Below, in pieces: positions 48,501 to 59,749 of a DNA stretch of 64,000 nt. The notes below the pieces were generated by a model. That model was not told the DNA's origin. It was given only the letters and a program-made list of their open reading frames with translations, and ran no database searches. The stretch lies in NCBI RefSeq assembly GCF_011075055.1, contig NC_058145.1, forward strand, positions 3,691,228 to 3,755,227, written 5' to 3'. Source of the DNA: Mangifera indica. Lineage: Eukaryota > Streptophyta > Magnoliopsida > Sapindales > Anacardiaceae. The number at the start of each line of letters is the position of its first letter. Positions within the stretch are counted from its first letter, which is position 1. The translations under genes and the position numbers were made by a program.

Positions 48501-49900
48501 ACTTGCACCAAAATATCAGTGGCCAGTTGATAGCTAATGTATAATGGATGTGCACGAAGTCCTTTTTTGGGAAAATGCATGTTTCTATGGATAAGTCATT
48601 CTAAACATACTAATGCTTCTAGACTTATGTTGCATCAAGGTTCAAAGACCTCTAACAACTTCCTATCTAAGAAAGGGCTTCTGTGTATGATTGAATATTT
48701 ATCTTATTAGATCTTTTAATTGCTATGTATCTACTTTGCAACAATGTAATTGTCCTGAAGAACAATTGTATGCCCCTACATAATTTGGAATATCACATCC
48801 TATTACTAAGAACTGCTTTCTTAGTATTGAAGAAGTATAGAACTATTGTCAAGTATTTTATTTGTAATTTGTGCAGACGTATATTAGCTGTAGTGAATTC
48901 ATGGCTTCATTTGATGATGGCATGACTTTCTTTTTTCTGCATCTATTGTTACTGGAAAATTTTTCATGCTTTTAAAACTTTTAGTTCGTTTTGAAGAAAG
49001 AATTACGACAACAGTAAACAGGAGCCAGCTGCATCTTTTTTTGACCTTTTTGATTAGTTCGTTTGATTGATATTGAAGTAGTTGGACCACTGCTATATAG
49101 TTAGGTTAATGGCTTAGTTTCTGTCGGCTCCTGTCAAAGATGTTTTTGGGTTTTATTACCACATAAAACTATCTGTTTGGGTTTTAACCTGCTTTATATA
49201 TTTGACATTTTAGGTTATGCTAATGCTGTCATTTTTTTTATAATTGTAAATTGCAAGTCCTTGTTGATCATAGCCATAGTTTTACTTTGCAATGTTGTTT
49301 TTTTTCAAATTATTGAATAGTTTCTCCTTCTCAACACAACAATTTAAGTAATCCTCTTGTATTAAAGCATTTCCTGGAATGTGTAATACCGGTTTATCTA
49401 TATTGTAACTTATCTGTAATTTTGTGCTAACCGTAAGGGTGTATTTCTTTGAGATAAGAAGTTTGCCAGGTAGTCATTGCCGTTACAAGTTGTGGATGCT
49501 CATTGAAGAAGATATTTGGTGTGTCAGCTGTTAGTTTTAAGTAACATTTAGGATTTGAGCTTGGAAACTCAGAATGTTCTGCCCTCGTTTCTGTTTGATC
49601 TGTGCAGCGAACTTAGTCTGTGGTGTTTGGCCATTCTTTGTTTGTGTTGAAGCTTCTTGCCTAGTTCGTATGATGGATTTTAAAACAAACATGTTCTTTG
49701 CGTTTTTACGTTTTCCCACCTGTTTTGGTTGGTATAGAAATTCTGTATATATTTCTCCATAAATGTCGTCTTTACCTGAAATTTCTTTTACTATAATTGA
49801 TTGGTCAACATATGATGGACTTCTGCCTGTAGTATTAGCAGCTAGGTTTTCCAAAAGAGCAATGATATATGTGCACAATTTTAAGTGCATAATCAGGTGT
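45599..49900 (+). other. Downstream tract of SF1, possible 3' UTR with introns
   Basis: Immediately after the stop the sequence is strongly T-rich on the plus strand for about 4.3 kb, without transposon signatures. It has intron-like GT and polypyrimidine-AG boundaries (for example donor GAG|GTAATT at 45632, acceptors near 46663, 46778 and 49605). This composition is typical of transcribed plant introns. No open frame is convincing. The alternative is plain intergenic sequence. Confidence 0.35.
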
Positions 49901-50282
49901 ACAAATAATGTGTCATCATGTGATTGAGTGTTTTTTTTTTAATCTTTGATTTAAACTCATATAATCACATATTGATAAATCATTTGTATATTTAATTGTG
50001 TATTAAAAATATATGTATATAATTTTATTGTTTTTAAAATGTATTGTCTATTTAGGAAGTATTGTGTTTCATCGGTCGTGGATTGCAGAATTCATATTAG
50101 GGCAAGGTCTACATTGCCTGTCATTTACAATCAACACTGTTAACAGAGCAGCAGTCTTAATTAGCAAGCTCCTTGTTTACTTGGTAAGCTTGGTTTTGGA
50201 AACAAGCTCACAAAGTTTTATTAAACAATACACATTTATTGTTTTCTGCATCTATTATACTAGATCATATAAAAAAATTATT

Positions 50283-50757
50283 AAGGGGCGTTTGGTTATG
50301 AGTTTTAAAGATTATTTTGGTAATCTATCTTTTATTCTCTTATTTGGTTTGTCAGTAATAAAAAATTACAATAATTTTCTATTACTTATGGTGACGTGAC
50401 AGGAATATAGGTGGTAATCTGATTACTACCTTCACCTTAGGGATTTAAAGATAATCTTGATTTTATTATAATTATATTGATATTTATTAATTTTTTGAGA
50501 CAAAAATAAATTTATTTTTAATTAATATGACAAATAATATAAAAAATATTTAAAAATAATTATATTCAAGTGCATTTAAGTAAAATAATTTGATAGTAAT
50601 CTTTTATTACCTTTAACCAAACATAATAATTATTTATATCTATCAAATTTTATCAAACATAGTAATTATTTATACCCAGTAATCTTTTAAGTAATTTATT
50701 TTTAAGATAATTTTTTTATTTTTGTAATAAAATATTATCTAAACTAAACGCTTCTTA
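50283..50757 (+). mobile_element. Tourist-like MITE, copy 1
   Basis: It begins GGGGCGTTTGGTTATGAG and ends AAACTAAACGCTTC, with imperfect terminal inverted repeats and a TTA trinucleotide on both sides. The interior is AT-rich (TAATCTATCTTTTATT, TCAAATTTTATCAAACATAG). It is the reverse-oriented relative of 51124-51592. Confidence 0.8.
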
Positions 50758-51123
50758 TGAGTAAAAATTTTGTTATTTGGGAAAATCTAGAAACCCCTTA
50801 TAATTAACAATGAGCACAAATAGAGATTTATTATTTTAAATCTATTCCGTTTATAAAGTAATATATAAAAATATTACACAAACAACAACCAGAAGTAAGT
50901 TTATTAGGCTCATCAAAAGGTAAAAATCCGTTTGTAGTCTATTCTTATGAAAAGTGAACAATCTGTAAGTTTAATTTCTAATTTTAGTGAATTTACAAAT
51001 TATATAAATATTATTTAGTTGAAATAGTAAGTGAAAATGATAGTTTTAATATTTTTACACGGTGAAAACATAAGAAAAATTTTATCATGTACTTTCCTCT
51101 GTCACATGATCTACAAACGTCTT

Positions 51124-51592
51124 TAGGGGGTGTTTAGTTTGGATAATGTTTTATTATCAAAATAAATAGATTACCTTGAAGATATATTATTTAGAAGATT
51201 ATTGAATATAAATTATTATTATATTTGATAAAATTTGATAGGTATAAATAATTATTGTATTTGATTAAGGGTAATAAAAGAGTATTAATAAATTATTTTA
51301 TTAAAATGCTCTTAAATATAATTATTTTTAAATATTTTTTATATTATTTGTTATATTAATTAAAAATAAATTTATTTTTCTTTAAAAAAAATAAATTATA
51401 ATATAATTATAATAAAATTTAATACCTAAAGTGATGGTAGTAAAAAGACTATCACATATATTATTTATTACGTTAACATTGGTGATAGAAGATTAATATG
51501 ACATTTTGTAACTGACAAACTAAATAAGGTAATAAAAGATAGATTATCAAAGTAATCTTTAAATTTTGGAATCAAACGGCCCCTTAATGTTT
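51124..51592 (-). mobile_element. Tourist-like MITE, copy 2, inverted
   Basis: It begins GGGGGTGTTTAGTTTGGATA and ends GGAATCAAACGGCCCC, flanked by TTA on both sides, as expected for PIF/Harbinger-type MITEs. Its reverse complement aligns along the length of 50283-50757 (for example TTAAAGATTACTTTGATAAT and TTGTCAGTTACAAAA). Confidence 0.85.
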
Positions 51593-52127
51593 ATTGTAGC
51601 ATTAACATCAATTTTTAGTGCAAATTGATACATCTTGGATGATGCAAGAATAATTTTATCGCCAAGTATTCTTGCAAATATTATGTACATGAAAAAATTG
51701 ATTGACAACAAATTTTAAACTACAAAATTGTGTTGTTAAAAATATATGTGAAGATTACAAGAATTTAGATATAAAGAGTCTGAAAATGTATGACACTTGT
51801 AAACCATAATATATATGATTTCATGTATGATTTCTTTTATTTTACTGGTTTAATTTTCTCTATCATATAATCATAATTTTCTTTTATCATAAATGAAAAA
51901 ATTATTAAAATTATTTATATATAAAAATGATAAAAATTATTTTTAACGAGTTAGTCAACCAAAAGGTCTATGGAGGCATGACCCAGGGGGCTGCAAGCCA
52001 TGCCCTGAGTCTTATATTCGAGGTGAGCTGGCACGGTGTCCCTTGCCAAATTAGGCATGGCTCGGTCTGACCAATTGCAATGGCTTGTTTCCCTTTTTCA
52101 AACTTTTAATTAAATATATAAATCTGT

Positions 52128-52206
52128 GAACCACCAGCGTTAGCTTAAAATGTACCGGTGGTGAACTTCATGTTCTTCAACTTTGGGGTCTCGGGTTCGA
52201 GGCATC
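52128..52206 (+). other. tRNA/SINE-like Pol III promoter boxes
   Basis: TTAGCTTAAAATG at about 52140 resembles an A box, and GGGTTCGAGGC at about 52195 matches a B box (GGTTCGANNC). They are about 53 bp apart, a normal spacing for tRNA-derived SINE heads. No cloverleaf with paired acceptor arms is evident, so it is not a functional tRNA gene. It ends about 45 bp before the RPC4 start codon. Confidence 0.35.
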
Positions 52207-52250
52207 TGAAGATCATTTTTACTTAATTTTGTTTTGTCTTCTTGAACGCC

Positions 52251-55200
52251 ATGAATCAAGATCCAGACAAGCCACCTAGAAAGGTTCGTTAAAGATCTCT
52301 TAGTAATTTCCTCAATTTCGCTTCACGCCTATGAATTCCCCCACAATTTCACATTCAAATCTCCATTTCAGAAACCTTTACAAATTTCATCCTCTTTTTT
52401 TTTTTTTTTTAATTCTTGTAGTTTAAGTACCCTCCCAAAGCTCCTCCGGCACCTTCCCGAAGCCAAAAGCTCAAACGCCCTGCTCCCGAAACGTAACTCT
52501 CTGGTTCTTCTTCTATTTTCGTTTTTTTCTCTTTTCTAATATTCTTTTGATTTTCATTTCTGTCCTGAATTTTTAAATTTGATGTCTAAAGTTAAATTTC
52601 TTATTGTTAACGTAATTTAAATGCAGTGTATCGAAAAATGAAGACGGAGGAGAAGAAGAGGCCCGGGAACTCATGCGCCAATTCACCGTACGTACTCAAA
52701 TATTTTCTTGGCTCCTTGTTATAGGTGCATTTTATTTATTGAGTGATTCTTTTTTTTCAATTTTCAGTATTTATAACTGCTGTTATTTTTATATTTACGT
52801 TAAAAATATTACTAATATCTTCACAAGAAGTGCGTCTTTGGGTTCTTATTTATTTATTATTATTTTTTTCACATCAAGTAGAAATCATTTTTATTTATCT
52901 TTGAGTTCCCATTTGTGATGTGATCAGTAATTTACAAAGTTGGGATAAAGTTTACGAACGTATTTCACCTATTTTTTGGAAAGAATGCAAAGAATTAAAA
53001 CGGGCCGTGAGCTCTTTTATATTTTTCTTGTTGGATGAAGGAAAGGATAATTGTGCTTTGACTTGCCTATTTTGCTTGTCCATTATCCTTCAAAGTCTAT
53101 GAAGTGTACGGGACTTATAATAAATTGAATTTCTTGCTAACAATTGTTATTTGTCATGACTAATCTTTATTGGGATGTATTATGTTTGGTACAAGATATT
53201 ATAATTAGTTTGATATATATTTTAGCAGTCTTTCAAGCATGACATTGTTCTTAAATTCAATTCCATTTGGTATGTGTGTGCCTATACTTTCTTTTCTTGG
53301 TGGCAAAGAAATTAAATTATAGTTATTCATTATGATGTTAAGAGAGCTTAGATAAGGTATCCCAGACTTTAGTATGCTTATTGTTTGATATTTCAAAGAT
53401 TAAATTAAAAAAAGAAGGCAGGAACAAGAAAAAGGTTTGTTTTAGATTCATTTTGTTCTTAGCAGTATTTGCATCTCCAATTATGTGTAAGGAAAAGCTT
53501 TTGATGGCATGCTGTAGTTAAAATGCCATTGGGACTGACTTGTTAATTGGTGCGCAGGAGGTGATTCCTAAATCTGTTAAGCTTTTAATAATCAATGGTT
53601 ATCTATTGTAATAGCATTCCCATGACATACTGTTATGTGCCATATCTCCTCGTTTGTAAACTATAAGATGTAATTAATTTATTTGTTATTTTCAGGAAGC
53701 AAATACACGGCAAGTGCCCAAAGTAACAAAGAAAGGTAATATCTCCTCAGCTTGTCCACTTTCATTTTGATCTTGATAATCTGTTAGTCTTCATAACTAG
53801 TTTGGTGACGATGGCCAGCTGCAGTAATTTCATTTTGCATAGAAGAAGAGACCTTTACGGTGGAGGGCTCAGCATTTCGGTCACTATGTGGATTTTGTGT
53901 TTAATCGATTATATGGTTGATTGATTTAGTATACTATCACTTCATTAACTGCACTGATCTCTTCATAATTCGAACTCTCATGTACAAAATAAGTAGTTTT
54001 TGAGGAAGTGTGATTGACAGATGTGAAGTTTCTTTGCATCAGCTAATCTCATGTGATTGCAGCTCAGACTCTTGTTCTGGATATGCTGCTCCAAATAAGC
54101 AGGCTTGTCCCTGAATTTTTCTATCTTGAAAAGTCAGTGAGAACGTGTTGTTGTCTCTCACACTAAATCCTTTCATAAATATTAAATTTTGATCTAAATA
54201 TTTGCAATAGCAACAAAAAGTGACTGTAAAATCTGACCAATACATATAGACAACTTAAGAACTGGGAGTTATCTCAAAGTACCAAATGGATGACAAGGAA
54301 TATTAGTGTTGTTAATTAATGTAATTGTTAATGCTGTCATCTGCATACTTATGTTTAGAGTTAAAACCTGCAGCTTCAGTGCAAATTGCATTTGATGCTG
54401 GGGCTGCATCATCAACTTCCATAAGGAAATATGGTAATCCAAAGGATGGGGATAGTGCAAAAGCTACTGACTCGATGTTAGAAGATTCTACTTCTGATGA
54501 TAGGCAAATTGTACGATCAACTGCCAGAGAAGATGAAACCTTCCCCTATTCTCTAGGTGCATCAACTGAAAAGTTCAGGGAAGATTACAGGGAACCTGGG
54601 GTAAGAAACTTTAACCTTCCACCTCTCTCTCTCTCTCTCTCTCAGTAAGCTCAGGTTTCTTGATTGCACTGCAGGATTACAAAAATACTTCCTATCCAAT
54701 TACACTTCCTTGGAGGAAGCCTGACTGTAGTGACCCAGGTATGCTTTCAGATGCCTATAAAATCTGTCACCATATTACTGGCTGTTTAATACTCCTTGGA
54801 AACTATTTGGATAAGTATCCTCATCAACCATGATAACCATTCTAGATTCCCATGCATGAATTGGCTCATAGCCTGGGTCAGTTTTAGGTGAGCGTGTGGC
54901 TCTGTTTGCCCTTATATTACTGACTTCGTTGGTACCCATATTTAATGTAAGGAGTTGGGAGACACAAGGATTGCATTTTGCCATTACTTGACATTTTATA
55001 TGTTCTCACTTTGGAGGTAGTAAACTTACTTCTAAGGATTTTTAGACACTCCTATAACTATTCTGTTTGTTCAATAGTTCATCAGATGTATGCATCCACT
55101 CTGCAGGATGTTCAGGTGTTCAAGATAGGAATTACTTTGTTTCAGAAGTTTGATTCTATATGTTTTGAATGGGATCCGGGCTTATGATGATTAGTGTTCT

Positions 55201-55973
55201 CTGGGAAAGTATAGCACCTCAAGCCTATATACATTGCTCATTCTGTTTAATCGCATAATGCTTGATTAATTTTTCCTCTCTTTGCTTATAGAACTTCTTG
55301 ATGAGGATGAATTTGGGGAGGCTGCAAGGAACTTGGAGTATGATGAGAATACTATAAATTCTGCTAAAGATCTTGGGTTGCTGGTTGGTAGTTGAATGAT
55401 TAAATTATTTAAGTAATGTTGAGCTCTTACCGATTTTGACATGTTGCACAAAATTGATGACAGGATGAATCTCAAAGAGAAAGAATGATGCTCTTTCAAT
55501 TTCCCAGTACACTGCCCCTATTCAGGCGATCAGCTAGCGTAAAGGGAAAAGAGAAAGCTGAAAGCTCAAAAATTTTGGGAAGAGTCGATGCTCCAGAAAG
55601 TGGCTGCAGTCTAAAAGAGTTGCCAGGTGGATATATGGGCAAAATGCTGGTTTACAGGAGTGGAGCTGTCAAGTTGAAACTGGGAGAAACCATATTTGAT
55701 GTAAGCAAATCCACAAGCCTTCCTTAACTAAAGACAAGCAAGCATAGTTACAAAAATGCTAAGTTAAACTGTTTGCAGGTTTCACCTGGATCAGATTGCT
55801 CATTCAGCCAGGACGTTGCGGCAATCAACACAAAAGATGGAAACTTTTGCGTTCTTGGAGAAGTTGATAAACGAGTTGTTGTAACTCCAGGCATTGATTC
55901 TATGTTCGATAAAGTGGTTAACTTGGGAGAACCTAAGAAAGATGCTGGAGCAACTGATGATTCGGAAGATTAA
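52251..55973 (+). CDS. RPC4: DNA-directed RNA polymerase III subunit RPC4, nine exons (344 aa)
   Basis: RPC4 pairs with RPC5 as the TFIIF-like subcomplex of Pol III, which makes tRNAs and 5S rRNA. Exons: 52251-52283, 52422-52492, 52627-52687, 53696-53735, 54359-54600, 54675-54738, 55292-55383, 55464-55700, 55779-55973. All have GT/AG borders, phases are consistent, and the total is 1035 nt. The N-terminus is proline/lysine-rich (KYPPKAPPAPSRSQKLKRP), as in other RPC4 proteins, then acidic. The family motif VQIAFDAGAAS is in exon 5. The conserved C-terminal RPC4 domain covers about residues 190-340, including QFPSTLPL, LPGGYMGKMLVYRSGAVKLK (from 254), GETIFDVSPG and CVLGEVDKRVVVTPGID. No stop or frameshift interrupts it. 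Exon 1 is only 33 nt, so the start is slightly less certain than the rest. Confidence 0.93.
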
Positions 55974-56827
55974 CTGTCAGCATGATGGATGTGGAATGTA
56001 GATCTGTAGGAAAAATGCTTAGGCTAGTATGTAAAATCTGTTACTAGAAGTAGAGTAATACTAACCGAATGGCTTGTGGAGCTGCTTTAGGATTCATAGG
56101 ATGCCATTCTTTTTGACCCATATGTTCTGGTAGACTACAATTTCCAATTGAAAAAGAAGAAACTTCCTTCTGTTGGAAATTTCTTCTGGTATTTGATTCC
56201 CAAAAAAAAAAAAAAAAAATGGAACAGTTAAGTCCTCTCATCCCATAGCCGTTGGCTACATTTTTGAATCCAACCACTGTGAATTAGTGGCTTTCTATCT
56301 TTACAACAAGATAGCTAACTAACCCATTCCTAGTATTGATCTATTCATTTCTGACTATAATCTTTATGGTTCTGAAGAATCTTGACATATTTGAAATCTC
56401 TTCGAGAGGAATTGTGTTTATCGAGATTTATATTTCTTCCCTCAATTGAAGAAAAAGACTTCAAAAGGTTCAAGAATCAATCTTAATGTTGGAACTAGGA
56501 CATGACAACAATAAGGTAATGGTATAGAAATAATAATCGAAGGATTGGGACTAAAAAAAGATTTTGGTACCAGAACAAAATTCGATTGGCATGATGGGTG
56601 AATTATGCACAAGTTTAGTTTGGACACCGCCACCACCAATATGACGATGCAACAACAACTATTAGAACTTGATGATGATGCGGAATTTTATAACAACTGA
56701 GAATATGATTTGGTTGTTGACCATTTTGACTATGAATATCAACAAAATGACTCAAAATTGCCCACTATATAAGACCTTATTTTTAAAATATAATAGGTAA
56801 AAGTGACAAATGTACTTAGGTATATAT
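55974..56827 (+). other. RPC4 3' flank
   Basis: It begins with the RPC4 3' UTR. A poly-A run of 18 at about 56201-56218 and a short polar tract follow. No further gene or RNA is seen up to the next element. Confidence 0.45.
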
Positions 56828-57435
56828 TAGGGATGGCAACGAGGAGGGGTGGGGAGGGGATTTGAATCCCCGTCCCCGTCCCCGTAGAGGATATCAATCC
56901 CCGTCCTCGACCTGTCCTCTCTACGGGGATGAAAATGATTCTCCGTCCCCTTCTGTAAAGAAAAATCCTCTCCCTATCTCCTCTCCATCCCCGTGGGGAA
57001 AATTTTCCTTCCCATACTTGCAAAAAAAAAATCTCTTTATTTTGCTTTTTAAACACAATATAAATACATTAAATAATATAATTAAGTAAAATTAAAATTA
57101 ATCCACTATTTCAAATATCACAAATAAAATATATTAACTACTTTAATATATACAACAAAAACTTAAATAAATTTGAAAATCATAAATAATTTAAAACTAT
57201 AAAAAATATATTAGTATTTTAAATAAATATATTAATATAAAAAGAAAAGGATAGGGGCAGGGAGGGGAAGGGTTAAGGCGGGGAAGGGACACATGTATCC
57301 CCATCCCCGGCTCATCCCTGATTACGGGGTCTTTTTTATCCCCATCCCTTTCCTCGTTTCTTTTAGAGAATCCCTTCTCTATTATAGTTAGGGAGGGTTG
57401 AAACCCCTAAAATCAGACTTAAATTATTATCCCTA
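56828..57435. mobile_element. hAT-type MITE (608 bp)
   Basis: It starts TAGGGATGGCAACGAGG and ends ATTATTATCCCTA, giving short TAGGGAT terminal inverted repeats. Flanks are GTATATAT (56820-56827) and ATATATAT (57436-57443), a 7-of-8 match, so the target duplication is weakly supported because of its low complexity. The interior carries CCCCGTCCCCGT-rich arms on both sides of an AT core. Confidence 0.75.
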
Positions 57436-57934
57436 ATATATATAAGACAAAATTGATAGAAGGACAAAATTGTAAAAAAAATTAAAAAACAAATGCAAGA
57501 TTCAAGTAAGAGGTGATTGGACATTGGCTAAACACGTCAAACTAAAGATAATTGTTGTTTACTGTTAAAACTTGTAAAAACTAAAAATAGGTTAAAATCG
57601 GTCAAACTTATATTACTATTTTTTATCAGGTTTGACTAAATTGAAAATCAATTTATTAATTTATGAGAATTAGACTAAACTATAGATAAGTTTCCGATTA
57701 CTTGGTTAAACTAACTGATCTGGTTATCAAAATATAGGAAATAAAGGTATATATAATCTGGTTTGGTGTGGTTTAAGAGTCGGTTTAAATCAAACTACTT
57801 TAGGTTTTAAACTAAATCAAACCAAACTGAAAAAATATGATTTGGTGTTGTTTGGATTACGATTTGAATTTATTAAAATCATTCACTTCTAAATAATATT
57901 ATTTAATAAAATTAATTGAATTATAGTTTTATAA
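57436..57934. other. Spacer between two transposons
   Basis: AT-rich, with words such as GGTTTAAACTAAATCAAACC repeated in both orientations near 57730-57860, suggesting an old diverged repeat. No gene is seen. Confidence 0.35.
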
Positions 57935-58659
57935 AGGCTAAAGGACTTATTTCCACCCAAAGTATGTTGTTTTTTCAAGTTTTCCCTTGTTAACTTTGAA
58001 AATCTTATTTATCACCCATTGATGGTTAAGTTTATTAGGTTTAAGGGCAAAATCGTTATTTTATATTTAATATTAAAAATAAATTTAAATTTGATTTTAT
58101 TTTTTCCTTATAAATCCTAAAAACTAATAATTTTTTCCCAACTCAAGTTTTCAAAAACAATATTTCCCCCCTAGGGCTTCCAAAATTTTAGATCCAATTT
58201 TTTTTTATGACGAAGAGACTTCTCTATCGATCTCTAGGCAACATCTTTTCTTCTCCAGTGTGTCCTCCTTCTAACGGTTCTCTTTTCTGACTCGGTGTGA
58301 TATCATCTTCATTAAAGAATAAAGATGACTCGTTTTTATCTCTGACGAAGACGAAGACTCTTTGTTGATGAAGTTCTTTGTCGACAAAGACCATGTCTTC
58401 ATCTCTGGATGAAGACAATTCATCTTCGTTAGAGACAAAGATTGTTCATCTTTGTCAAAGACGAAGACGGTTCATCTTTAGTAGAGATGAAGACGATGTC
58501 GCACTGAGTCAAAAGAAGGACTATAGGAAAGAGGATGCATTGGAGAGAAAAAGACATTATTTAGAGATTGTTGGAGAAGTCTCTTTGTTATAAAAAAAAT
58601 TGGATCTGAAAGTTTGGAAACTCTAGGGAAAAAATGTTGCTTTTGAAAACTTAGGTTGT

Positions 58660-58691
<32 letters not shown>

Positions 58692-58743
58692 GAGGCAACT
58701 TGGGAAAACAACATACTCTAGAGAGGAATAAGTCTTTTGGCCT
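57935..58743. mobile_element. Fold-back element: 809-bp imperfect palindrome
   Basis: The two halves are reverse complements along most of their length. AGGCTAAAGGACTTATT at the left pairs with AATAAGTCTTTTGGCCT at the right. AGTATGTTGTTTTTTCAAG pairs with CTTGGGAAAACAACATACT, TTTAGATCCAATTTTTTTT with AAAAAAAATTGGATCTGAAA, and GACGAAGAGACTTCTC with GAGAAGTCTCTTTGTTAT. A 7-bp direct repeat TTTATAA flanks it (57928-57934, 58744-58750). Open frames on the two strands inside it mirror one another and are not genes. Confidence 0.85.
58660..58690. repeat. Homopolymer run of 31 G
   Basis: A pure G tract in the right arm of the fold-back element. The matching site in the left arm has only CCCCCC, so the run expanded after the palindrome formed, or it is an assembly or polymerase artefact. 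Confidence 0.9.
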
Positions 58744-59749
58744 TTTATAAAATATAATATATATATGAAATATATATATATTTTTAAAGAAAATGACAAA
58801 ATAAGTATTAAAAAAATAAGTTGTAAACCTAATTGTTTATTGAAAAATTATGTAAAAAATAGTTATATATATGTATTTAAAAAAATACAATTTATGATTT
58901 GATTTAGTATGAGAATCGTCCAAATCGGAATCTAAACTAAAAAAGACTGTTTAAAAAATGAGATTGAAATTTTTGCTACAATAATCAACCTCATATACAA
59001 AATTACCACACAAATAAATGTCTAAACATATTTACCACAAATTGAGAAGAATTTCAAAAAGCCTCTTGTTTGACTAGATGCTATAGATAGTTATTGTTCA
59101 GGCGTGAACATTGACCTTACTACTGTTCACATATGAAATTGAAAAGTTGTTGGTGCTTGGCGAGATTTCTCCTCACATTTTCATTACAATTTGAAGCAAC
59201 CACCGACAGATTCTTTAACCATTTTCAAGCAACCATCGACATGTTCTTTAACCATTTTGAAGTAACCAACACCCATCACCGACTGCTGCTTCATGTAACT
59301 AGCAACCACCAATGCTTCAAGCAACCAACAACCATAGACAACAATGTAAGAGAGGCCACAACACCCATCATCGACCTCTAACGATGCAATGGTAGGGTAG
59401 GTGAGGAATAATTTAGGTTTTTCGCATGATTCATGCATTTTTAGAGTTATTTTGTTAGATTTAGCATATGAGAATGAAATTTATGATTGATTTTTTGGTT
59501 CTAATTTGGTTGAACACGATTTGGTTACATTATTTTATTAGATTTAGGGATTTCAATAGGAAGAACATCTTAGTGATATCACTAAGGGTTGGTGGATCAC
59601 CAACCCTAGCTTGGTGACTTGTCAACGCTTAGGCAACTTATGTTTGTTGGATGTTAATGCTAATGTAATCCTACTATGTCAATTTTTAGGGATATATGAT
59701 CAACTACCAGGAGGGAGCTTACAGGTTCTATGACATGTTCAAATTTCGA
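58744..59749. other. Spacer, possibly the start of MULE 3
   Basis: No supported gene. Frames at 59133-59438 on both strands arise from a repeated AGCAACCAxC/TTTAACCATTTT motif and have no domain. The left end of MULE 3 should be here but was not located. Confidence 0.35.

Noticed and set aside
45599..49900. Independent small genes between SF1 and the MITE pair
   Set aside because: All open frames are short, hydrophobic and T-rich with no domain or codon bias; intron or UTR sequence explains them better.
52128..52206. Functional tRNA gene
   Set aside because: B-box and A-box-like motifs are present but no acceptor stem or full cloverleaf can be formed.
58224..58714. Mirror-image open frames of 60-80 codons on both strands
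   Set aside because: They come from the two arms of the fold-back element, and one runs through the 31-G tract; this is not coding.
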